NCBI GenBank assembly: GCA_022113835.1
Contig: JAILWY010000010.1
Span: 3,001,501-3,065,500 of the forward strand
Origin: Atopsyche davidsoni
Taxonomy: Eukaryota; Arthropoda; Insecta; Trichoptera; Hydrobiosidae
Direction of reading: 5' to 3'
Length of the DNA: 64,000 bases
Position 1 is the first letter of the stretch; the number at the start of each line of letters is the position of its first letter. This document shows, one piece after another, positions 9,881 through 21,470 of this stretch. The position numbers and the translations under genes are program-made. The notes under the pieces were generated by a model, which saw only the letters and a list, made by a program, of their open reading frames with translations, searched no databases and had not been told where the DNA came from.

Positions 9881-11740
9881 ACCGCATGAAATTCAGATAT
9901 TGATATTACTTATATCTGTAGATTTTCAGTTTACTCGCGTTTCATGAATGTCTCTGGAACCGCGAATGTTATATAAAGTCCACTTCTGCGTTGTTTATAT
10001 AATAAATATCGTTCGTGAGATTTTTTTTTATATTAAATATAAGCATTAAAACATCGCTACTATGATTAAATTTAATTTAAAAAATAAATAATGTTTTGTT
10101 TTCAAAATCAATTTTTTTAAACATTTATTTCAGTTCAAGGTATGTCAGTACAATTAAACCACTGAAGTCAAAATAAATACTGCCAGGGAGAAGAAAAAAG
10201 CTTTTAAAATTGATGGACCGTGTAATAAGTGTCATTAAATTAATGTACTATGATATAGCCACAGTTTATAATTTAAGCGTCTTTAATATTACAAAAAAAA
10301 ACTCAAGAAATTTGTCCAATCTAAATAACACCGCAGTCATGAAAATAAGAATGGGGGTAATTTTAGAAACCATAACACAAACGAATAAAATAAAATTTTC
10401 TTCAAGAAAACGGGAAAAAAAATGTCTTCAATTATTTTGCGAATTGTTATTACGGATAGGCAGAAATATTTACTTTTATAAAGTTATAAAGACCAAGCGA
10501 TCAAGATTTTTTGACAACCGTGAAAATATATACAAGCAAAGGGTGAATTGTCATAAACGAAATTGTCAATCCGACTTGACGCCAAGTAACAGCCCTTTTG
10601 GAAGCAGACAGAAAAGGTTTTATAGTTATGAAATACATTTCTACGGTTATTTTTAGGGCAGGAAATGATTTTGAAAAATATAAAACCCAAAAAATACTGG
10701 CTATATAGTATATTTGGTAAAACCGTATTTCTAACGTAAATAAACATTGTCAAAATAATATATTAGTAGAAATACTAAGTCATTTACAATGGAATGTAAT
10801 TTTTTATAAAATCATTTGGTTGCATATAATGCTAAAATATATTATATAAATGTGGAACAAAAAAATATTTTATGCTCCGTTGTATTTCATATTATTGTTT
10901 ATAGATTCATTTAAATTATTTGAAACAAAGTTCATATCTGTGAAAAATCATACGTAAAAACTGCTTCAAAAATATCGGCAAAAATTTATAAAAATTCTTC
11001 GCCTTTCAATGTAAGACGGCCCGAAAGTATTTTTTATAGATTTTAGAGTTCTTTGAGTCAAATACGCGACGGGTGTAAATAAAAGAACAATAATATATTG
11101 TACGTTTCTCGGGGAACCCGGCGTCTCTAAAATATTAATCAGGAGCACATGAAAAGGTCAAGATTGCAAAGCGATAGCTTACGTATTTGATATTGTGATG
11201 AAGGAGCTACCCGATTCAGGGCGTTTTCGTATTTTTCCCCTATCTCCCGAAGGTAGGAAACTCGCACTACGCAAGTTTACACTTTTTTTAATTATATTTA
11301 TTCTTTTTTGTAAGTAAAGCAAAAAAATCATTAAGATTGGATCTTTTAGTCAGAAAAAAACGTGTCTTTACAAAACAATGTGTAATTGCTTTTTTTTTTT
11401 TTTTTTTAATTTTTATTTTAATAAAAAATCTCGAACGACGCTCACAAATGTACAATACACCATTGGAAAACAAATAATAATTTAAGTTGCATTGTATTAA
11501 ATTGAGAGTTATTTCATTCTTGAAGCAGATTTTTTTTTTAGAAACAAGTAAAACGGTATTAAAAGCATTCATGTTATTTGTGTCTAAAAATTCTGGCTTC
11601 TGGCTAAAGGTAAATATGAAGTATTTAGTAATTTTAGTTCATGTGAATAAGATGACTTTTTTAACAAATCGTTTAAGGTTTCCAAGTTCTTTTGCAAAAT
11701 TAGACTACCCTAGCAGTTGTCGGTTTGTTTAGAATCGGAT
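9881..11740. other. AT-rich non-coding stretch
   Basis: Includes a 148-codon open frame at 10210-10656 on the + strand. Its Lys/Asn/Ile-rich composition mirrors the AT-rich background and it shows no domain, so it is probably chance. T tracts lie at 11391-11407. Confidence 0.45.
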
Positions 11741-11778
11741 TTTTGTTTTACGGTTTTTAATGAAACCGTAAAACAAAA
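11741..11778. repeat. Perfect 16-bp hairpin with 6-base loop
   Basis: Arms at 11741-11756 (TTTTGTTTTACGGTTT) and 11763-11778 are exact reverse complements around TTAATG. No flanking mobile-element ends were found. Confidence 0.8.
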
Positions 11779-11819
11779 TTCGATGCTTCACGTAAAAGGA
11801 AAGTCCCGTAATTATATCA

Positions 11820-12820
11820 CAGATTATCAAATAAATAGCGGCACCCCCTTCGGCATCCGGGCAGCTTTTTCCGGCGCGAATTTTCAATCTAGCCCAGAGC
11901 GACGCACGAAATTTGATTCTGGTCGCCAGAACTGCTGCCCGCCTCCGCCGAATACAAATATCAATGCGAATAACTCGGGTATTCCAATATCTGCACGGCG
12001 GCTCCGTCCCCGACAAACAAATATCACTTTCCTATTTTCGTACGCAGCAAACGCGCCGCGCAAAATGCGAAAAAATCGAATGACGCCGAGCCGCGAAAAA
12101 CGCGAAAAATCGAATGACGGGAGAGTGCTCGTGGAGTGCTGGATAGATAAACAATCGCCAAATGAAGGCTGGCTTTTGGTGCTCGACTGCTATCGATTGT
12201 TCTGCTTGTGCGTGTGCCCTTAACACAGAATTTATCTCTGCTGAGGCACGGGGGGCGTCTCGACCAGACATCTCTGGAGCAACGCATAATCGATTCACAC
12301 GCGTAACAACGAAAAAAAATTTTAAAAAAAATAAGACACAGTTGAGATAAGAACCCAAACATCCACTGCCACGCTCCCCCAATTAAACTGCCTTTCAGCA
12401 AGTACTTGCAATTGAGAACTCCACTCACGTCCCGACACAACTGACAACCGGCCAACAAATCGCAACAACAAAAATACCAGCAGGCATTTTATGCGATTTT
12501 GGCGAAAAAAATTATTCTTATATTAAAAAATGTAACATATTGATTTAAGCCACACATGTACCCGTACGAAGAAAGTACTTATGAAATTTCACGAATAGAT
12601 CTGTCTCGAATTCTTTTCCCTTCATATATTTATGCGAATCCTAAATAAACTCGCGACAGCCCTTGGCGTAAGAGCCCGTGGAATTTTTAAACCGAATCTA
12701 CCCCCGGAACTGAAATTCCTACTTCCCCGCTTTGTAGATCTATCGACTTCAAATAAATGTTTTATAACTTACTCGTCGATATTTCCCGCCAGCAAAGCCC
12801 CCGATTTGTTCAGCTGAAGT
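11820..12820. other. GC-rich islands (about 11830-12320 and 12600-12820)
   Basis: Dense CpG and overlapping open frames on both strands, the longest 168 codons at 11717-12223. The peptide has no recognisable domain and its start lies in AT-rich DNA. A short direct repeat, GCGAAAAA(A)TCGAATGACG, occurs at 12067-12085 and 12102-12119. Likely regulatory or another unannotated constrained element; coding is not excluded. Confidence 0.3.
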
Positions 12821-13320
12821 CTCACAGAAAAAAGTCTTGAACAATATAATATTTTTCCAGGTTGGTAAACCATTATCGACTTATTGTACTTGCTAACTCA
12901 GATTGGGTATTTTTTTATTTCCGGAGCGGGCCCAAAATTCAATATTGCGACATATACATTAAGTTTTTTTTGTTGTTTTTAATCAAGTAAAATTTACGAG
13001 TGCGATCTCATTGGGTTTTACTTACAAAAAAGCGTACGTAAAAATCACGATGAGAAACAATTTAGTGTCACGTTAAATAGTCATAAAACTTTTACAAAAA
13101 ATATTCTTGCTTCAAAAGTTATTTTATTAGTGTAGTACATATAACTTGAGAATTTAAAAGGGCGTAAAGCAGAGCTTTTATAAGATAATTCAGAGCGCTA
13201 TAATAAAACCAAATAATAAAAAAAACAAACTCACTAAATAGATTTCGAATTCAGTGAGTTGTGTGAAAACATCCCTTAGAGACCTAAAGAATTATATTTG
13301 TTGAAACAGAATATTTAATT
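12821..13320. other. AT-rich non-coding stretch, nothing recognised
   Basis: Stops are dense in all frames. No shared repeat or convincing splice site. Confidence 0.45.
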
Positions 13321-13560
13321 TCACTTTCCCGATCCCCGGGGGGGAGGACTCAATTTGCTTTCTTTGTGTGCAACTAGAACAACTCTCGTAGTGAAGGAGG
13401 TTATTACATTAACGATCAAAGAACAAAACCCACATTCTTTATTAAATATCTCGCAGGGCACGGGGCCGATAAATTATTTTACATCATTAAATCAGTTCAG
13501 GCGAAGGCGCCGCGACTCGCGGTAGCCGCGGAGTCTTGTTTATTTTTATTGCTTTTTATG
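13321..13560. other. GC-rich island
   Basis: Contains CCCGATCCCCGGGGGGGAGG and GGCGCCGCGACTCGCGG with CGCGG/CCGCG palindromes, interleaved with TAAATTATTTTA-type AT cores. Possible regulatory element; nothing coding recognised. Confidence 0.3.
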
Positions 13561-14459
13561 TCCACCGCCAAATTTTCTATTACCTTGTTACATTAGGAGA
13601 ACGAAAATATCCAGCTGATATTTAATTTGGGAAATTGTAACGTACATGTCGGTAAATTAACTTTATTCCCCCGTGAACTTGAGCAATTTTTCTCATTCAC
13701 TTTCACGACAATGGATGCCGCTAACTTTGCAGATTGTTTGTCTTGCTAGGCCTAGCTGCTTTTTTTTACTTTTACAATTAAATATTTAATAAAAAAACAT
13801 TTTTTATATTTAAAAAATTATTTGTCTTGACACGATTTATTTATATATTTAATACAGAGCCTCGAAGAGTGCTATTGTATATTTTAATTCAAACTACTAT
13901 AGAGCACATGGGTGTTGTTACAAACGATGGAGCGCTGTGGAAGCGAGCCCATAAAGAAATAAAAACAGCAAAAAGAACATTTAAAAATAGGCCATTTATT
14001 CAATAGTGCGAAATTATTTGGCTGGAACTTTCCTTTCTCACTAGAAAAAAGTTTTATTTGACTTAGGGGTACTTTTCCCAGCTCCACTTGTATCTCACAC
14101 GATCTGGTCTAATCTCATTATCGAGAGAGGGATGTTGATGTGTCTAATACAGCGGCCAGGAAAACTCGAGTCCTTAACATTCTATTGTATAAATCGAACT
14201 TGTTCCCGCTGGTTCTCGTGTTTAATTTATGTGCTTCTCAAGTCTTTGTTATTTTTTGCAAGGAAACTTTCTATCGGAACACTTTTCCTTGATGAGCAAT
14301 TTGGCTTTGTTTCGTGCTTTTAGAGCAGCTAAATGTTAATGCGATACACGATATGTAGTTTCTTCATGAACTGCTTGTCTTGTAAGAAATACAATTACTG
14401 AGCTGTATGTTTTTAGGCAATTGGTTCAAATGCGGAAAGACGAGTAAAATCTCCGAAAC
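13561..14459. other. Non-coding stretch of mixed composition
   Basis: No gene supported. A GGTTCAAATGC B-box-like match at 14426 is in the wrong orientation for the adjacent A-box match and was not used. Confidence 0.35.
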
Positions 14460-14500
14460 ATGTTACTCCTACCAATTAAGCTGCTACAGCAATGAAACAA
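14460..14500 (-). repeat. tRNA-like SINE fragment, A-box part only
   Basis: On the minus strand CAGCTTAATTGGTAGG (14483-14468) matches the A box of the SINE at 51.0 kb (TAGCTCAATTGGTAAG). No B box follows in the right orientation, so this is a truncated copy. Confidence 0.45.
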
Positions 14501-14682
14501 AATAAAAATTTAATCCGTATGCGTGGAATCAATTTACCTAATTATTGCTAGAAAAGTATGGCGCGGAACTAAAATTGATTTTGAGATTTCGCTTGCTGTT
14601 AATTGTATTTACTATTGTCCTGTATGCGTGAAAATTTAAAATTTAAAATATTAAATATTAACCTTCGGCTTTTTTGTTCCAG

Positions 14683-14909
14683 ATGAACTATGGCAGGATA
14701 AAACGCTCCCATCAACGAGTGAATTGGAAGTCGAGCAATGTTCGTGATCAAAAACTTTGAACTTCAGGACTGAAAATGTCCGGCGGTCATTTAAAAACTG
14801 TGGCGAGTGCTTCGCTGTCAAGAAAAATACTTATGAAGTGGTTTCAAACGTAAAATACGAAGACTCATACCCGCTCGTAGTGTTTTGAAATAACAATACG
14901 GCGTCAACG
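14683..14909 (+). other. Probable 5'UTR part of the signal-peptide exon
   Basis: The segment is preceded by a good 3' splice site, a pyrimidine-rich tract ending TTTTTTGTTCCAG at 14682, with TTAACC upstream as a possible branch site. It runs without a further splice signal to the ATG at 14910. Three short upstream ORFs start at 14683 (25 codons), 14738 (11 codons) and 14775 (25 codons), all stopping before the main ATG. They would be expected to reduce translation of the main frame. The first untranslated exon and promoter must lie upstream and were not found. Confidence 0.4.
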
Positions 14910-15015
14910 ATGACGTCCCCGATGAAGTTTTTGTTGGTTTCATTTCTACTTCTCTCTAAAACGTGCCAAGCAGCGTTGGATGTTCCAGACATACACCCCG
15001 GGAACAACAGCATCT
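14910..15015 (+). CDS. Signal-peptide exon of a small secreted protein, product unknown
   Basis: An ATG opens a 35-codon frame that ends in phase 1 at a consensus donor (ATCT|GTAAGTACC). The peptide starts MTSPMK, has a hydrophobic core FLLVSFLLLS and a cleavage-like KTCQA|A, then LDVPDIHPGNNSI with an N-glycosylation sequon (NNS). This is a classical secretory signal followed by a mature N-terminus. Phase-1 introns after signal peptides are common in animal secreted and cell-surface genes. Reading through the donor meets a stop after a few codons. Downstream exons at 15565 and 15922 fit in phase. I do not recognise the protein. The start was chosen because the signal peptide begins there; an internal Met (residue 5) is the alternative. 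Confidence 0.5.
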
Positions 15016-15564
15016 GTAAGTACCTCATTTTTTAAAAATTTATATGTATTTAAATCTACATACAATTTGCAAAATATACATTTACAAGAATGCAATTTTT
15101 ACTTCAAATTTATCTGTACAAAAAATCTTACATTTATTCCAAAGAAATGTTAGACACAAATTAAAACCACTATCAATCATGGTGTTATAAATTTAAATAA
15201 GAATTGAGGAAGGTTAGTTTTTCAATACACGAAACTTGTAAATTTTAATCTCACATAAAGAATTCAAAAACTTTGAGTGACAACACTGTAATACAGGTTT
15301 TCCGAGTTGTCTCTGAATACTATAGGAATATTTTTCAAAGTTTTAATAATACTTTTAAAGTCGCAGGTGTTTATTTTGAAAGAGCATTAAGTAATCTTCG
15401 TTTTCATGTTATTAGAATCAAGTTTTTGGAGAAATCTGCATTTTTAAATATTAGCATTCGGCATACAAGAGTATTGCTTAAATAATCAGATGATTGGGCA
15501 GCATTGTTTGAGATATGTATCCGGCGGAAAGAATATATATTTACTTGAACCCTTTCTGAAACAG
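15016..15564 (+). other. Predicted intron 1 of the secreted-protein gene
   Basis: AT-rich with stops in all frames, bounded by GTAAGT (15016) and a CCCTTTCTGAAACAG acceptor (AG at 15563-15564). If the acceptor is not used, the intron would extend further. An alternative, more pyrimidine-rich acceptor (CTCTCGTTCTGTAG) lies at about 15607, but joining it to the first exon creates an immediate stop. Confidence 0.3.
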
Positions 15565-15731
15565 TCTCGTTACAAATCCTCGGAAACCTTCTCGGCTCTC
15601 GTTCTGTAGAGATTGCCGTATTTGAGAGGAGCTCATCGAAGATTCGCGTACAAAAACACAACTCCAGAATCCCCATATGTTTATATCCACACAAATTGGA
15701 TAGAAAAGGTGATCCGTACAACGTCGTGGAT
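15565..15731 (+). CDS. Predicted second coding exon, secreted-protein gene
   Basis: From the acceptor at 15564 the segment supplies TC to complete the split codon (TTC, Phe). It stays open for 55 codons and ends in phase 0 at GTGGAT|GTAAGTT, a strong donor. The peptide is mixed and protein-like (SLQILGNLLGSRSVEIAVFE near its start; HKLDRKGDPYNVVD at its end), with one Cys and two basic patches. It contains no domain I recognise. Support comes from open frame, phase match and donor quality; the acceptor is only moderate. A second + strand frame is open over the last 40 codons, so the assignment is uncertain. Confidence 0.33.
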
Positions 15732-15921
15732 GTAAGTTGTTATTATTTAAAGAGTACTACATCGTCTGCGGAACCGTAGTATGTCGTGGGCCTGAATTAT
15801 TTAAGGCGAGAATATTCCCAACCGTTTCTCTTTCTCGGAATCTCAATAAAACATACGGAGGAAAATTTAACTTGAATATCTTTTGCCACACCTGTCACCC
15901 ACAATATTTTTTCTTACCCAG
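15732..15921 (+). other. Predicted intron 2 of the secreted-protein gene
   Basis: Bounded by GTAAGTTGT and a strong acceptor, ATATTTTTTCTTACCCAG, ending at 15921. Confidence 0.28.
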
Positions 15922-16002
15922 ATGCCAATTTTCCCACAGCTGAGAAAAGTATACATAATTACATCATTTCGTAGCCTTCCACATATCACGATAATTAAGT
16001 AA
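15922..16002 (+). CDS. Predicted last coding exon, secreted-protein gene
   Basis: A strong pyrimidine-rich acceptor precedes this segment. Continuing in phase 0 from the previous exon gives 26 codons (MPIFPQLRKVYIITSFRSLP, then six more) and a TAA at 16000-16002. An AATAAA lies at 16050-16055, a normal distance for a polyadenylation signal. The full predicted product would be about 117 residues with the signal peptide removed near residue 21. The short length and ordinary composition make this the least certain of the three exons. Confidence 0.25.
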   Translation: MPIFPQLRKVYIITSFRSLPHITIIK

Positions 16003-16055
16003 AAAGTTATAAAATTTTGTATCAAAAAATTGTTTTTAATTGAGTAAGTAATAAA

Positions 16056-16845
16056 ATTCGGTATTCATACATTCAATTGAAACAAAAACAGATTACTTAG
16101 AAGTAAACTTTAATGCAAGCACGCAAATGTTACTATGTAAATACAATTTTTTTTTACATCAAACAGTGCTGTAATATTATTTATTTTTTAATATATTTTA
16201 CACAAAATTAAATGATGATAAATTCGATTACGTGTTATTAGTGGAGATAATTGGAATTACAAGAGTATCTAACTCTCGCCATTTGCACGGACGTCCACAC
16301 TTCTGACCACTTCACTATCGATCCTCTGAGTGGTTAATGAGGGCTCACCAGACTCACTGCGGTATTTAGTAATTAGCATTATCCTTTATAGATGAATACT
16401 TGCTGTCGTTAAAAAATCATCAGTAAATAATACATATTATTATTTAAATACACGTAATTTACCTTTAATTCATGAAAATAATTGTCTTTGTATATACCAA
16501 TGTAGAGTTATTTTATACAATTTTTTTTATTAAAGATAAAATTCTAAAGACATCCTTACTTATAAAAAAACTGACCGTAAGAATTGCAGAACATGCAGTG
16601 ATTTTTCTGTTTTTATATTGAGCAGAAATACAGAAACAGCAAATCTATTCCAAAGCCTAAAAGTGACAATCGGAATAAACATTGTTTCATCAAGTCTAAA
16701 ATTTTATGAACGTAATTTTTTTAAATTATTATTATAGGTGACTAAAATCAGTTCCGTACAGGAATAAAACCACAATTGACTAATAATCGAATCAACTGGG
16801 ACGACAATCGTTACAGTTTTCATTAAAATAATAATGCGGTTGTTC
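16056..16845. other. AT-rich non-coding stretch
   Basis: No exon or shared repeat recognised. Confidence 0.45.
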
Positions 16846-17100
16846 TGAGAGCCGCGGCGTGGCAGAATCCTCGTCCGCGCGATAATGCCCTCGCAAGGCA
16901 CGCCGGGACTCCAGCTGGCGTCATAGCGGATTCTCGTGTCGCCCGCGTCATAAATCAGGGATAGGAAACCTTTCGAAATTGAAAATTTCTCCGTTAGTGT
17001 GTTTTCAGTTGAGTGTTGTGTTTGGCCGTAGATTACCGGATGTGGTCCGCTAATGGCCCGGAATCGCTGAAGCTGGCACGTGTATGTAATCTGTTAAGAT
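16846..17100. other. GC-rich island
   Basis: CpG-containing block (GAGAGCCGCGGCGTGGCAG; GCACGCCGGGACTCC) in AT-rich DNA, with a 5' homeodomain-like TAATCGAATC nearby. Putative regulatory DNA by analogy with the other islands. Confidence 0.3.
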
Positions 17101-18163
17101 GTATTTTTAGTTAAAGCTCATATATTGAATTATTTGCTTTGGTGTAATCATACATTTTCAATTTATCGATTTAATTTTATAGCCTAAAATATTATTCATG
17201 CTTAGTAACATTATGAAATTATTATTTTTTTTTTATTTATTCGATACGTAAATGAGTAATAGTGTATCGGTTTATTATATAAAAAATATATATAATTTGA
17301 ACACATTTAAAGTTTCATCTGTTGTAAGGATTTTGAATTCATTAATTTTGCGTTCATAAAAAAGCCCCAAGCTTCTAGGCTCAATGTCATTATGCAATAT
17401 GAGAAAAATATATTATAATACTTGTGGTCAGGTCTCTCATAATTTGCATTAATTGGTCATTAGGAGAGTCCGGAGAATACCGCATTTATTATTTCTGTAT
17501 TATTACACAACAGAGTTTGCATACTAACTAAGTAGTATAATGGCGCGGAAGCAATACTGGTTCGCTAAAAAAAAATAAAACATTAAAAATTAGCAATATA
17601 AGACGTAACATGTTTCAATATTAATCAAATCTTACGCAACGAAATCAAGTATCTGAAAGCGACAATGTTGAATAATATTAACAAGTTATTGGGCTGTATA
17701 GAACAAAAATAGGCAAACTTAGATTTGAAGGTATTGTTTCGACTCTTGGATAAGTATTGCTTAGAAACTCCGGTGAATTTAACTAAGCCATCGCCGATCG
17801 TAAGAGAATACCCCTTAATTAGCTCCCGCTTCAGTATTCAACTTCACCTTTCTCAAAGCCCGATGTCGTAACATAACTAAGCATCTCAGGTACACGCTGA
17901 AAACACTTAAAGGAGGCTTCTAAGTTTACTCAACGTTACAGCCGGGCCAATGTCAACCCGTTTTTACTTGATCAATTCCAGATTCAATTCAAAAACAATT
18001 TCAAAAACATCGGAATGTAAATTAAATTCATTAAAAAAAATAACAAAATAAAAGTTTTAGTTAGTCATGGGGTCAAAATTTGTATGCAATAACGAGCCTG
18101 AAAAATGGTGCTATAATGATATTAAACTAATGTAGCAATATGTTTAAAAAAACTTAGCTATTA
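17101..18163. other. AT-rich non-coding stretch
   Basis: Nothing recognised. Confidence 0.45.
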
Positions 18164-18424
18164 TTAAAGTAAATCACATCCTTTTTTGTAACCCATCCGA
18201 CCACCCAAGGTGAACAAGTCTTTTGTTATGTAGGCATGCGTTTTCAGGGACTCTTTTGGGCCCAAATACAAAAGGTTTGGCTGTGAAATTGGGTCAGGCT
18301 TTGCAAATGCATCCCGACAGAGGGCCCAGGGTTCGCCATTCTTCCTTCTATTAGGGTTTAGGTTCCCCGCCTGAGCTGTTTTCCCAACATCCGCCTTCAT
18401 GGTGAACTTTAACATTGAAGCCAT
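18164..18424 (-). CDS. Uncertain 86-codon open frame, product unknown
   Basis: On the minus strand a frame runs from an ATG in good context (GGAAATGG at 18424) to 18164. The product is basic and Pro/Asn-containing (for example NPNRRKNGEPWALCRDAF) and less AT-biased than most frames here. No domain, signal peptide or splice site frames it. It may be a decayed transposon ORF, a small ORF, or chance in a GC-richer block. I would not call it a gene without conservation data. Confidence 0.15.
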   Translation of the reverse strand: MASMLKFTMKADVGKTAQAGNLNPNRRKNGEPWALCRDAFAKPDPISQPNLLYLGPKESLKTHAYITKDLFTLGGRMGYKKGCDLL

Positions 18425-20685
18425 TTCCGGTTAAATAGACGTGGGTAGAGCTTTTCATATTCTATTTAAAATAAATTGTATATTTCCACTATGAAAAATT
18501 TACTCATCTGATGATATGTCATCTGATGATAACAATGTATTGGTTTGAAAAGCTTCCTGAAAACATCCTGAATACTCGTTCAATGTAATAACTTTCAGGA
18601 GAAAAATATTTTGTTGTCAATAATATTATACTTAAATTAAAAAGTACAACAATAAAATCATACGTATTTCATAAATAATCTATTTAATTCTATCTACTGT
18701 AGTTTTTTACATTTTCTAGTTTATTCAGATTCAAATAAAGCCTATATTTAACTATCCATTTAATACCTATTCCGTAGTTGCGAATATATATAAATATTAA
18801 TGCATATCTGATTAACCCCCGTAGAAAAAAAGCGTACACTCGAATATTTAGATTTCCAAATTATATTATATAAAAAATGAGATCCTCTGATTATTATTAT
18901 TTAGATATCTAAATATCTTTAATGAATGGTAATCAGCACGAAGAACACACCCTTTAGCGTTGCTAAAGTCAAAGATATAACTCATCCGGAGTTTCGAACT
19001 AATCCTGTCGTGCACACATAACACTATAATTAATGCAAACGATAGCATAAGTAACGTTCTGGTTGCACTTATTTCACTTCGGCGGTATACAGTACGGCAG
19101 TGTCGAGTTAAACACTTCAAACTGGATACAAATATCTCTGCCAGCACAAGTTTTCAAATGTCGCACTTTCTATTTACAGTAATAAATTGCTGAAATAACA
19201 GACAAACGTACTTATGTGAAACATACCAGGAAATTCACGTGAATCTTATAATATCGCACGATGTGTACGCAATAGCGTTATTGGCTTATTACAGGCATTG
19301 AAGATGTATATAAATACAATATTAATTGATATCCTGTTTTAGATCTAACACATTAAATAATAAAATAAAATCAATTTTATTTAAAGAAATGTCCCATCAA
19401 ACGTTAAAAAATTGTCGAAAAGTACTTGTATACATAATCTTAAAAATAGCTTTGCTATTTTTACGCGAATACAATCCGATTAATAATTTAAATTGTTTCC
19501 AAAATATATTATCCTGATTAAAATAGAGGTGCTCTTATTAATATGTGCATCCTTAATAATTTCAGGGGACATGCTAAGAGTTTGGTTAAATGGTAACAGG
19601 ATTACGGGACTGTATATTTTTGGCCTTATGCTTAGTAAACAATTCTAACACAATAAATACAGAATATCTTTTGTTACTAAAAATCATATATTTAAATTTG
19701 TTTGGTTATATATATTGTAGAGAAATAATCTCGTGGTTACAATGTTTTAGGGAAATTATATTTACACATGTAACACAGAAAAAAATAATGGTTTTCTTAT
19801 GACCACCCCTTGCTTATATTATAGATGTCTTTGTCTTAGTCGGTAATGAGTTGAGGTAAGGAAAATAATTTGTAAATTAACGTTTTATTCATTAAATGAG
19901 GCTATGAGGCGTGCAGGTCAAGTGTGTGTACAAAGCGTTTTAAGATAATCTTGTATTGTTGCTTTTGTTGTATTTTGCAATCGCGTGTTTCTACATTTTG
20001 ACGGAGAATTTATTCAAGATCCTCAAACTAATATTTCCGTGTCTTCAAAGTTCGCCATTTCATTATTTGAATTATTGTTTTACTCAATAATTACATCACC
20101 GTTTATACGGCTTCCGCTGTTTGTTTGCTTAATTGAATTTTCATGTAAATTTTATTGCTTTACCTAATTAATTAATATTTATCAGCATTTGAAGACTGTG
20201 CACTTCATTCCAAAAAAGATTTCATCTGAATAAATGTTGACGGTATTATTATTTCTTTGGAAACCTTTGTGCTCCTGGTATTATTTACGAGTGGGGCTCT
20301 TTTAATTTGGAAGTACTTGAATATTTCCTTCTATGGATTTGGGAAGTCCGAATGAGCGCGGAAACGTTGAGTGTTACGTGATATCCATAGTAGCTTACTT
20401 AATTAATTGCTTCTCCATAAAACAAATTCACCGAAGAAAAGGGCACTTGTATATAAATTTAAAAAAGCCCAAACGCTTGATATTTGATATTTACAGATCA
20501 TTATTAATTTGTTATATTTATCAATATTCAATAAAGTAATTAAAATTTTCTGCATATTTACCGATAAAGTAGAACCATTAATAAAAAAAATATCTTTGTG
20601 TTGATTTACATTCTCCGTCATATTTTTTTGTGTACAATATTCTTTAAAAATTTCTCTGAAAAAACTCGATCACGAGTAAGGGATC
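18425..20685. other. AT-rich non-coding stretch
   Basis: Includes a direct repeat of TCATCTGATGATA (18505-18532). No gene supported. A GAGTTGAG|GTAAGG donor-like site near 19852 has no coding frame before it. Confidence 0.45.
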
Positions 20686-21175
20686 GGAGTAAGGCCGGAG
20701 TAAATCTTCAGCTATCCTAATAGGAGCCTGACCTGGGATCGCAAAGATATAAACAGCCGAGCACATTTAAGTCGCTTACAGTCCCCGAGTTTCCCTTGGC
20801 TCCCTTTCTGAAAATAAAACCTTAACGAAAACGATCTTCGTCATCAGCGGCCGTAGCCGTTTCAGCCAATAACGACGTTACGAGACCCTTTCGTTTGCGG
20901 GGCGCCCTAGTTGGTAAGCCGGGGGTGCCTTGGGCCCGTTAATTACGGGTCCCGAGCCTTGCACGGATCCTGCCCAGCCCGCACCCCATTATCAGATGAA
21001 CTCACTACTCCGCCATAATTATCACGCCGAAAGTCGCTCTCGAATAATCCCGATTCGAAGCATTCAAAGGTTTTGTTTCTCCGGCCTTTATTTTGAGCCA
21101 TGGCTTTTGTCTCGAACAAACGGTGCCCCGGGCGCGCTGAGAAGACTCACAATTGAAGGTTTTTTTTTTTTTTAA
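20686..21175. other. GC-rich island
   Basis: A long block of raised GC with frequent CpG (GGGGCGCCC; GGTGCCCCGGGCGCGC), mixed with AT cores (CCGTTAATTACGG; CCATAATTATCACG). Mixed homeodomain-type cores in GC-rich DNA are typical of conserved regulatory DNA. This is inference; no coding potential was established. Confidence 0.35.
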
Positions 21176-21470
21176 TTTCAGCAATGAAATCTTCATATTT
21201 TGGCCCTGTAATTCTTTGGCTTAATCAAAAGCAATTAGCCACGGCACAGTTCACCAATTTTCACTGAAGTATTCTTCTCAGGTTAAGCGCACTTGGATTC
21301 TTGGTGGTTCTTAAACATAAGATAAATCACATCGTCGTTTTGCGATTGAAGTAATTATTAACTCGTTAACTTTATTACTAAAAATCCCAATGATAATGGC
21401 TGAGTTTTTCACTTCTCTTTTAGCGCTCAAGACAACCAATGTATATTTAGGTCTTCTATTTATTTTCGGC

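Noticed and set aside
10210..10656. 148-codon open frame as a gene
   Set aside because: Composition (Lys, Asn, Ile, Phe) follows the AT-rich background; no domain, splice context or promoter.
11717..12223. 168-codon open frame as a gene
   Set aside because: Long frames overlap here on both strands because the block is GC-rich; peptide unrecognised, and its 5' part runs through a perfect hairpin.
14419..14430. B box for the SINE fragment at 14460-14500
   Set aside because: GGTTCAAATG is on the + strand while the A box is on the minus strand.
14638..14670. Repeat shared between 14638 and 45690 (AAATATTAAATATTAACC)
   Set aside because: Short and AT-only apart from the last bases; likely chance in this composition.
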